Below are positions 1-5,052 of a stretch of 5,052 nt of DNA, piece after piece (the first letter of the stretch is position 1; the number at the start of each line of letters is the position of its first letter). The stretch is from Rhodospirillales bacterium (lineage in GTDB: Bacteria; Pseudomonadota; Alphaproteobacteria; Rhodospirillales; JAOUPW01), in contig JAOUPW010000191.1 in the NCBI GenBank assembly GCA_029879665.1, positions 1 through 5,052 on the forward strand, written 5' to 3'. The translations under genes were made by a program, and so were the position numbers. A model generated the notes under the pieces. The model made no database searches and was not told the origin of the DNA. It worked only from the letters and a program-made list of their open reading frames with translations.

Positions 1-28
1 TCCTGGACAATTCGGGGTAAAAAGCGCC
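1..28 (+). other. Left-edge leader, possible tail of an upstream gene
   Basis: These 28 bases precede the first gene. One forward frame (codons from base 3) reads Leu-Asp-Asn-Ser-Gly and stops at TAA 18-20, which would leave 8 bases before the ATG at 29, a spacing typical of operon genes. The G-run at 14-17 is the only candidate Shine-Dalgarno sequence for the next gene and would overlap that stop. Five codons cannot establish that a gene is present, so this is only a possibility that the first gene is part of an operon starting to the left. Confidence 0.2.
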
Positions 29-2185
29 ATGAAACAAGTCATTCAGAACACCCGCAACGGTCAACTGACGGTCAAGGACGTACCGCCGCCCAAGGTCCGG
101 GCCGGTCATATCCTGGTCCGCACCGGGGCGTCGCTGATTTCCGCCGGCACTGAGCGCATGGTCGTGGACTTCGCGCAAAAAAGTCTTGCCGGCAAGGCGC
201 GCCAGCGCCCAGATCTGGTGAAAAAGGTTCTCGGCAAACTTAAGCGGGACGGCATACGCGCCACCCTGCAGTCGGTTCTGGCCCGCCTGGATGAACCGCT
301 GCCCCTTGGCTATTCGGCGGCCGGACATATCGTTGCCGTCGGATCCGGCCTGGAAGGGCGCTTCCATGTGGGCGAACGGGTCGCCGTTGCCGGCGCCGGA
401 ATTGCCAACCATGCCGAACTGAACGTGGTTCCCGCCAATCTGGCGGCGGCGGTTCCCGACGGCGTGCCTCTGGAAGAGGCCTGTTACGGAACCCTTGGCG
501 CCATCGCACTGCACAGCGTCCGCAACCTGGGCGCCGGCCTGGGCGATGTGGTCGCCGTTGTCGGCGCCGGCCTGGTCGGGCAGATCGCGGCGCAGTTTCT
601 CTCCCTTCAAGGGGCGCGGGTGATCGCGCTGGATTACAACCCGGACCGCCTGCGCCTGGCCCGCAACTTGGGCGCGGAAGCCGCCTTCAACCTGTCGGAG
701 CCGGATGTCGAAGGCGCGGTGGCGGCATTCACCCGGGGGCTGGGCTGCGACGCCATCCTGATCGCCGCCGCGACAGAGTCCGCGGAACCTTTCCACACCG
801 CCGCCGCCCTGGCGCGGGATCGCGCCCGGGTTTGCATGGTTGGCATGACCGGCACCGAATTCCCTTATCAGGCCTTCATGAAAAAGGAACTTAACCTGAT
901 CGTGTCCCGGTCCTACGGGCCCGGCCGTTACGATCCAGATTTTGAGAATAAGGGAATCAAGTATCCGGAAGGATGGGTACGTTGGACGGAAACCGAAAAC
1001 CTGGCCGAATGCCTTCGCCTGTTGTCGGCGGACGCGCCCCGGCGGCTTAACGTCGCGACCCTGACCACCCACCGCTTTGCCCTGAATGACGCTGAAGCCG
1101 CCTACGGCCTGGTCACCGGCAGCCATGAAGCCCACCTGGGCGTGATTCTGACTTATCCCGAACCGGCGGCGGAACCAGAGCGGCCAAGTTTCGCGGCCCC
1201 ACGCCCGGCGGCCGCCTCCGACGGCCTTTGCCGGCTGGGGGTGATCGGCGCCGGCGGCTTCGCCCGCAGCGTCTTGTTGCCGGAACTGAAAAAAATGAAG
1301 GGCGTGCACCTGGAAACCATCGCCACCCATCGCGGCGCCAACGCCCGGCAAGCGGCCGATGCCTTCGGCTTCGCCCACGCCGCCGCCGATGAGGCGGCCG
1401 TGCTTGACGATCCCGCCATCAACGCGGTCCTCATCGCCACCCGTCACGACAGCCATGCCGAACTCGCCGTCCGTGCGCTCGAAGCCGGCAAGGCCGTACT
1501 GGTGGAAAAACCCCTGGGCCTCACTGCCGACGATATTCATCGCGTCGCTCAGGCCCGCAATTCCGCCAATGGTTTTTTCCAGATCGGATTCAACCGCCGC
1601 TTCGCCCCCCTGGTCATTAAAATGCGGAATCGGCTGTCGGCCCTGCAGGGGCCGAAATTCGTGCTCATGCGCGTCAATGCCGGCGCTGTGCCGGATGAAA
1701 GCTGGATCATGGACCCGGACGAAGGCGGCGGCCGTATCCTGGGCGAAGCCTGTCATTTCGTCGACCTGGCGAGATACCTCATTGGATCGCCCGTGGTTTC
1801 CGTGAACGCCGAAGGAAGCGCCGTCGGCCAGGGCCCCCTTGATGACGTCACCATCACCCTTCGGTTCGGCGACGGCAGCCTTGCTACCGTCGCCTATACC
1901 GGGCTTGGCGATTCGGGCGTCGGCAAGGAACGGATCGAAGCCTATGGCGGCGGCACCGCAATTATCCTCGACAATTACCAGCGCCTGACCGTTTCCGAAG
2001 ACGGCCGCGCCCGCACGGAAACGGCGCGGGCCGATAAGGGTATCGCCGCCGCGCTGGACGCCTTCGTCCGGGCCGTGGCCACCGGCGGGCCGGCGCCCAT
2101 CGACGAAGGAGAACTGGTGGAAACTTCGCTCGCCACCACGGCCGTTCTGGACTCGCTTCGCGCTGGAACGCGCATTGATCTGTGA
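29..2185 (+). CDS. Two-domain oxidoreductase: zinc-less MDR dehydrogenase fused to a Gfo/Idh/MocA dehydrogenase
   Basis: A predicted cytoplasmic 718-residue fusion of two NAD(P)-dependent dehydrogenases. Residues 1 to about 376 resemble the medium-chain (alcohol dehydrogenase) superfamily. The nucleotide-binding GxGxxG lies at 179-184 (VGAGLVG) and is followed by Asp202 at the end of the next strand, which favours NAD(H). An Ala/Pro-rich linker spans about 377-398. Residues 401-718 form a Gfo/Idh/MocA-like enzyme with a second Rossmann motif (VIGAGGFA, 405-412), the EKP signature at 493-495 (Lys494), and a GGG...H..D segment at 566-579 with His576 and Asp579. The usual MDR catalytic zinc ligands are absent: Ala39 replaces Cys in the CGT-like AGTE, and Tyr95-Ser96 stand where GHE is expected. 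A basic, probably helical insert (about 50-88) lies between them. The family is common in O-antigen and exopolysaccharide loci, which fits the downstream LPS heptose genes. The substrate is unknown. The frame is open to the left edge, but MKQVIQN is the usual start of this family, so ATG 29 was chosen; its Shine-Dalgarno (G-run at 14-17) is weak. Confidence 0.88.
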   Translation: MKQVIQNTRNGQLTVKDVPPPKVRAGHILVRTGASLISAGTERMVVDFAQKSLAGKARQRPDLVKKVLGKLKRDGIRATLQSVLARLDEPLPLGYSAAGHIVAVGSGLEGRFHVGERVAVAGAGIANHAELNVVPANLAAAVPDGVPLEEACYGTLGAIALHSVRNLGAGLGDVVAVVGAGLVGQIAAQFLSLQGARVIALDYNPDRLRLARNLGAEAAFNLSEPDVEGAVAAFTRGLGCDAILIAAATESAEPFHTAAALARDRARVCMVGMTGTEFPYQAFMKKELNLIVSRSYGPGRYDPDFENKGIKYPEGWVRWTETENLAECLRLLSADAPRRLNVATLTTHRFALNDAEAAYGLVTGSHEAHLGVILTYPEPAAEPERPSFAAPRPAAASDGLCRLGVIGAGGFARSVLLPELKKMKGVHLETIATHRGANARQAADAFGFAHAAADEAAVLDDPAINAVLIATRHDSHAELAVRALEAGKAVLVEKPLGLTADDIHRVAQARNSANGFFQIGFNRRFAPLVIKMRNRLSALQGPKFVLMRVNAGAVPDESWIMDPDEGGGRILGEACHFVDLARYLIGSPVVSVNAEGSAVGQGPLDDVTITLRFGDGSLATVAYTGLGDSGVGKERIEAYGGGTAIILDNYQRLTVSEDGRARTETARADKGIAAALDAFVRAVATGGPAPIDEGELVETSLATTAVLDSLRAGTRIDL

Positions 2186-2201
2186 GAATAAATGCTATGA
2201 T
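2175..2201 (+). promoter_or_regulatory. Candidate extended -10 promoter for gmhA-hldE
   Basis: TGCTATGAT at 2193-2201 matches an extended -10 element: TGn followed by TATGAT, which is 5 of 6 to TATAAT. TTGATC at 2175-2180 is a possible -35 with a short 15-base spacer, which an extended -10 could tolerate. Transcription would start near 2208, leaving a leader of about 30 bases before the gmhA ATG at 2238. The -35 lies in the last codons of the oxidoreductase gene. This is a motif match only; the 52-base gap could equally be read through from upstream. Confidence 0.4.
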
Positions 2202-2237
2202 CGGGCACCGCAGATAAATGGCTTGGAACGATAGAGT

Positions 2238-2816
2238 ATGGACCTGAACGCTTTTTTCACTTTCGAACTGGACCAGCACGCCAAGGTACTGGCGGCGACG
2301 CGGAACGCCGTATCGGCTCCCTTTTCCGACCTGGTGCGGGTTTGTCGTGCCGCCGTCGAGGGCGGCCACAAGATCGTTTTTTTCGGTAACGGCGGCAGCG
2401 CCGCCGACGCCCAGCACCTGGCGACTGAACTGACCGTGCGTTACAAACGGAACCGCCCGCCCATCGCCGCCCTTGCGCTGACCACCGACACTTCGGCCCT
2501 CACCGCCATCGGAAATGATTTCGGTTTCGATGATCTGTTCGCCCGGCAGGTCGAGGCGCTGTGCCGCCGGGGCGATGTCGCCATCGGCATTTCCACTTCC
2601 GGCAACAGCGAAAACGTGATCCGCGGTCTCAAGGCGGCGGCGGCGGCGGCGGCCACCCCCGTGGCGTTAAGCGGGCGCGACGGCGGGCGCATGAAGAACC
2701 ATGCCGAAATCAACTTGATCGTGCCCGCCGACGATACCGCCCGCATTCAAGAGATGCACATTACCCTTGGCCACATGTTGTGCGGCGCCCTTGAACAGGA
2801 TTTTGACGACCAATGA
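2238..2816 (+). CDS. gmhA: Sedoheptulose-7-phosphate isomerase (phosphoheptose isomerase) GmhA
   Basis: A cytosolic SIS-fold isomerase that converts D-sedoheptulose 7-phosphate to D-glycero-D-manno-heptose 7-phosphate, the first committed step to ADP-heptose for the LPS core. At 192 residues it has the normal family length. The phosphate-binding and active-site motifs are intact: GNGGSAADAQH (50-60), NDFGFDD (93-99) and STSGNSENV (119-127). The zinc ligands of characterised GmhA enzymes map to His60, Glu64, Gln171 and His179, with family-typical spacing. An in-frame TAG at 2232-2234 makes ATG 2238 the earliest possible start; GGAA at 2225-2228 gives a Shine-Dalgarno about nine bases upstream. 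The gene overlaps hldE by four bases (ATGA), so the two are almost certainly co-transcribed and translationally coupled. One oddity is a run of seven alanines (133-139) encoded by a GCG repeat. Family members act as homotetramers, and a close alternative is the paralogous DiaA-type SIS protein, but the preserved catalytic residues and the hldE linkage favour GmhA. Confidence 0.95.
   Translation: MDLNAFFTFELDQHAKVLAATRNAVSAPFSDLVRVCRAAVEGGHKIVFFGNGGSAADAQHLATELTVRYKRNRPPIAALALTTDTSALTAIGNDFGFDDLFARQVEALCRRGDVAIGISTSGNSENVIRGLKAAAAAAATPVALSGRDGGRMKNHAEINLIVPADDTARIQEMHITLGHMLCGALEQDFDDQ
2634..2651 (+). repeat. (GCG)6 trinucleotide repeat inside gmhA
   Basis: Six perfect tandem GCG codons followed by GCC encode alanines 133-139 of GmhA, in the helix after the STSGNSENV phosphate-binding loop. 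Slippage by one unit would add or remove an alanine without changing frame, so this is not an on/off phase-variation tract. It most likely reflects GC-biased codon use in an alanine-rich helix. Confidence 0.85.
2813..2816 (+). other. ATGA stop/start overlap coupling gmhA to hldE
   Basis: The four bases ATGA hold both the hldE start (2813-2815) and the gmhA stop (2814-2816). This arrangement usually lets ribosomes finishing the first gene re-initiate on the second. It suits two enzymes of consecutive pathway stages made in step, and it compensates for the poorly placed Shine-Dalgarno of hldE. The overlap is seen directly; the coupling is inferred. Confidence 0.8.
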
Positions 2817-4279
2817 TTGATCGCGGATATCTTTTCCGGCAATTGAGCAGTATCTCCGGCGCCCGCGTGCTTTGTGTCGGCGACGTAATGCTGGATCAGT
2901 ACGTGTACGGCGATGTCGAGCGCATTTCGCCGGAAGCGCCGATCCCGGTGCTCCGCGTCCGCCACGAACAGGTCATGCTTGGCGGCGCCGGCAACGTCGC
3001 CTGCAACCTTGCGGCCCTGGGCGCCCGGGTCAATTTTATCGCCATTGCCGGCGACGACGCGGCGGGCGATCATATCGCCGAAGAACTCGACGCCTGGGGC
3101 GACAGTCTTGTCAGCGGCCTGATCCGGGTTCCGGGACGCCAGACCACCATCAAGACCCGGTTTTTGGCCGGCACCCAGCAATTGATGCGCGCCGACACCG
3201 AGGTCACGGAACCCTTAAGTCCGGAGATCGGCACGGCGATCGTCGAGGCCGTGGCCGCCGCCTTGCCCGATGTCTCCGCCATCATTCTGTCCGATTACGA
3301 CAAAGGCGTTCTCAATGCTGAAACAACCGGCGCGATTATCAAAGCCGCCGCCAAGGCGAACACAATTATCGTCGTCGACCCCAAGGGAACGGACTTTGAG
3401 CCCTATCGGGGCGCCAATCTGATCACCCCCAACCGCCGCGAACTGGCGGACGCGACCCGGATGCCGGTGAACGATGATTCTCAGGTCGCCGCCGCGGCGC
3501 AAAAGTTGATCCGCGACCACGGCATCGGCGCCGTGCTTGTTACCCGCAGCGCCGAAGGCATGACCCTGATCATGGATGACGGCAGCCCCATTCATCTGCC
3601 TGCCGAGGCGCGCGAGGTTTACGACGTGTCCGGCGCCGGCGATACCGTCGTCGCCACCCTGGCCGCGGCGCTGGCCGCCGGCATGGACATGGTCGACGGC
3701 GCCGCACTGGCCAACGTTGCCGCGGGTATTGTCGTCGGCAAGGTCGGCACCGCCGTGGTCTTTGACGACGACATCGCCCGGGCGCTCCGTCATCAGGACA
3801 TCTCCAGCGCCGAAGCGAAAATCGCAACCCCCGATTTGGCCCACGATATTGTCGCGGCCTGGCGCAACGAAGGGCATCGCATCGGGTTCACCAATGGCTG
3901 TTTCGATCTTCTCCATCCCGGGCACATTTCCCTGCTCAGCCAGGCAAAAGCGGCGTGCGACCGCCTGGTAGTCGGCCTCAACAGCGACATGTCCACAAAA
4001 AGATTGAAAGGCGACAGCCGCCCCATTCAATCGGAAACCGCCCGCGCCCAGGTTCTCGCCTCCCTTGCCGATGTCGACATGGTGGTGATCTTTGCCGAAG
4101 ATACGCCCCTTCAGCTGATCGAAAGTCTACGCCCGGATGTTCTGGTCAAGGGTGCCGATTACGCCCTTGAAGACGTTGTCGGCGGTGACTTCGTGCGGGG
4201 TTACGGCGGCAGGGTTCTGTTGGCGAACCTGGAACCGGGACACAGCACCACCGCCACCATCGCCAAAATGGGCGAGTAG
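2813..4279 (+). CDS. hldE: Bifunctional D-beta-heptose-7-phosphate kinase / heptose-1-phosphate adenylyltransferase HldE
   Basis: A two-domain cytosolic enzyme of ADP-heptose synthesis. The N-terminal PfkB/ribokinase-like kinase (about 1-325) phosphorylates D-glycero-D-manno-heptose 7-phosphate at C1. It shows GDVMLDQYVYGDVERISPEAP (23-43), the GGAGNVACNLAALG substrate region (57-70), DPKG (189-192), TPNRRE (205-210) and the anion-hole motif DVSGAGDT (271-278), with Asp277 as the expected catalytic base. The C-terminal cytidylyltransferase-like domain (about 350-488) transfers AMP to heptose 1-phosphate. It has TNGCFDLLHPGHISLL (360-375) containing the HxGH motif at His368-His371, then KGADY (446-450) and GHSTTATI (476-483). 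The 488 residues are close to the roughly 477 of the E. coli protein, so both activities look intact. An in-frame TGA at 2804-2806 makes ATG 2813 the earliest start. The start overlaps the gmhA stop, and the only Shine-Dalgarno-like AGGA (2797-2800) is distant, so coupling to gmhA is likely. The pathway also needs GmhB phosphatase and HldD epimerase, which are not in the window. Confidence 0.96.
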   Translation: MIDRGYLFRQLSSISGARVLCVGDVMLDQYVYGDVERISPEAPIPVLRVRHEQVMLGGAGNVACNLAALGARVNFIAIAGDDAAGDHIAEELDAWGDSLVSGLIRVPGRQTTIKTRFLAGTQQLMRADTEVTEPLSPEIGTAIVEAVAAALPDVSAIILSDYDKGVLNAETTGAIIKAAAKANTIIVVDPKGTDFEPYRGANLITPNRRELADATRMPVNDDSQVAAAAQKLIRDHGIGAVLVTRSAEGMTLIMDDGSPIHLPAEAREVYDVSGAGDTVVATLAAALAAGMDMVDGAALANVAAGIVVGKVGTAVVFDDDIARALRHQDISSAEAKIATPDLAHDIVAAWRNEGHRIGFTNGCFDLLHPGHISLLSQAKAACDRLVVGLNSDMSTKRLKGDSRPIQSETARAQVLASLADVDMVVIFAEDTPLQLIESLRPDVLVKGADYALEDVVGGDFVRGYGGRVLLANLEPGHSTTATIAKMGE

Positions 4280-4299
4280 CCTCTTTTTCGCGCGGATTG

Positions 4300-5052
4300 T
4301 TAATTTACGACTTTCTTCTGCGTGACCGGAACCGCCGCCCCAGTGCGTTCCGGTGGGAATAGCACGGTAACCGTTGTGCCCTGTCCCAATCGGCTCGAAA
4401 GCAGCAGGATGCCGCCGTGAAGCTCCACCAGACCCTTGGTCAGTGGCAGACCGAGACCGGTTCCTTCGTATTTGCGCGAGAGATCGCCATCGACCTGACC
4501 GAAGGGGCTCATCGCCTTTTCGATATCTTCCGCCGCAATGCCGATGCCCGTATCGCTGACGGATAACCGGATCTGGTTTTCAGGCCGGGGACAATCCGCC
4601 CGCACGACAACCCGCCCGCCGGCCGGCGTAAACTTGACGGCATTGGATAACAGATTGAGAAGAATCTGAATGATTCGCCGACTGTCGGCACTGAGCAAAG
4701 GCAGCCCTTCCTCCAGCTCGGCTTCCACGGTCACATTCGCGGCCTGGGCGCGGTCCCGGATCAGCCTGACCGATGTTTCGATAACTTCCTCCAGGGACAG
4801 GTCTTCGGGATGGATATCCAGGCTGCCGGCTTCAATTTTCGATACATCCAGAATATCGTTGATCAGGTCGAGCAGATGGTGACCGGACTCGTGGATATTG
4901 ACCGCATATTCACCGTATTTGCCGTTGCCCAGGGCGCCGAAGGTTTGTTCGGTCATGATTTCGGAAAACCCGATAATGGCATTTAACGGCGTGCGCAGCT
5001 CATGGCTCATGGTCGCCAGAAATTCCGATTTGGTGCGGCTGGATTCCTGGGC
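4300..5052 (-). CDS. Sensor histidine kinase, C-terminal HisKA-HATPase core (5' part beyond the window)
   Basis: This is the last 250 residues of a two-component sensor kinase whose frame stays open past the right edge, so the sensory N-terminus and true start are not visible. The internal ATG at 5008-5010 falls inside the H-box and is not the start; the frame reads AQESSRTKSEFLAT before it. In fragment numbering, the H-box MSHELRTPLN (15-24) carries the phospho-acceptor His17, and the HELRT context includes the Thr linked to phosphatase activity in this family. Next come the N-box QILLNLLSNAVKF (129-141), G1 DTGIGI (167-172), the F-box MSPFGQVDG (181-189) and G2 GTGLGL (197-202). All ATP-binding motifs are intact. 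The protein ends about 30 residues after the catalytic domain, with no C-terminal receiver domain. The core closely resembles the PleC/DivJ-like kinases common in alphaproteobacteria, which often carry PAS or transmembrane sensor regions. The signal and partner regulator cannot be deduced. It converges on hldE across 20 bases and is probably functionally unrelated. Confidence 0.93.
   Translation of the reverse strand, partial: AQESSRTKSEFLATMSHELRTPLNAIIGFSEIMTEQTFGALGNGKYGEYAVNIHESGHHLLDLINDILDVSKIEAGSLDIHPEDLSLEEVIETSVRLIRDRAQAANVTVEAELEEGLPLLSADSRRIIQILLNLLSNAVKFTPAGGRVVVRADCPRPENQIRLSVSDTGIGIAAEDIEKAMSPFGQVDGDLSRKYEGTGLGLPLTKGLVELHGGILLLSSRLGQGTTVTVLFPPERTGAAVPVTQKKVVN
4325..4354. repeat. 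Perfect 8-bp inverted repeat near the 3' end of the kinase gene
   Basis: ACCGGAAC (4325-4332) and GTTCCGGT (4347-4354) are exact reverse complements separated by a 14-base loop. The hairpin starts 45 bases after the hldE stop and lies within the codons for the kinase's C-terminal tail, beyond the ATP-binding domain. Neither strand has a T-run after the stem, so it is not a classical intrinsic terminator. It could protect or help end the hldE transcript, or it may be chance. Confidence 0.4.

Noticed and set aside
1359..1805. 148-codon forward open frame inside the oxidoreductase gene
   Set aside because: It is an out-of-frame shadow of the Gfo/Idh/MocA domain, with Pro/Ser-rich composition typical of a shifted GC-rich frame.
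2218..2247. Nine-codon open frame (ATG 2218 to TGA 2245-2247) overlapping the gmhA start, as a possible leader peptide
   Set aside because: It has no convincing Shine-Dalgarno, no runs of regulatory codons and no attenuator-like stems; such short frames arise by chance.
1962..2417. 151-codon reverse-strand open frame spanning the oxidoreductase-gmhA gap
   Set aside because: Most of it is antisense to two well-supported genes, its product is low-complexity and Arg/Pro-rich, and no family is recognisable.
2634..2654. GCG repeat as a phase-variation switch
   Set aside because: The unit is three bases in the coding frame, so changes in copy number alter alanine count without switching expression.
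3215..4030. Long 271-codon open frame antisense to hldE
   Set aside because: It lies wholly opposite a confidently identified gene. GC-rich codon bias opens antisense frames, and its product (Gly/Asp/Val-rich, with no recognisable motif) looks like a codon shadow.
4325..4354. Inverted repeat as a classical intrinsic terminator
   Set aside because: No T-run follows the stem on either strand, the loop is long at 14 bases, and it lies within coding sequence.
4300..5010. Kinase gene as a complete 236-codon gene starting at the ATG 5008-5010
   Set aside because: That Met is inside the conserved H-box, and the upstream codons continue the family pattern (TKSEFLAT) to the window edge, so the gene is truncated by the window rather than short.

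Overview
This window looks like ordinary chromosomal DNA from a Gram-negative bacterium, most likely an alphaproteobacterium and perhaps a Rhodospirillales-like lineage. The evidence is the high GC content with GC-rich third codon positions, the LPS heptose genes, and a histidine kinase whose core closely resembles the alphaproteobacterial PleC/DivJ-like type. The taxonomic call is inference; there is no rRNA or other marker here.

Layout: 29-2185 (+) encodes a 718-residue two-domain oxidoreductase, in which a zinc-less medium-chain dehydrogenase is fused to a Gfo/Idh/MocA-type dehydrogenase. This type is often found in surface-polysaccharide loci. After a 52-base gap that holds a plausible extended -10 promoter come gmhA (2238-2816, sedoheptulose-7-phosphate isomerase) and hldE (2813-4279, bifunctional heptose kinase/adenylyltransferase). 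These two overlap by four bases. On the opposite strand, a sensor histidine kinase runs in from the right edge and ends at 4300, only 20 bases from the hldE stop. Its N-terminal sensory part lies outside the window. The first 28 bases may carry the tail of an earlier gene. There is no gene-free stretch over 300 bases, and I see no tRNA, rRNA, mobile element or CRISPR.

How the genes work together: GmhA turns sedoheptulose 7-phosphate into D-glycero-D-manno-heptose 7-phosphate. HldE phosphorylates it at C1 and, once a separate phosphatase (GmhB) has removed the 7-phosphate, adenylylates it to ADP-heptose for the LPS inner core. GmhB and the epimerase HldD are not in this window. The upstream oxidoreductase probably acts on a sugar or sugar nucleotide in the same envelope-polysaccharide context, but its substrate cannot be read from the sequence. 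The kinase appears to be an unrelated convergent neighbour.

I found no convincing previously undescribed system. The most notable points are the fused oxidoreductase with its missing zinc ligands and unknown substrate, the internal promoter candidate, and the tight convergent hldE/kinase junction with a perfect 8-bp inverted repeat just inside the kinase gene.
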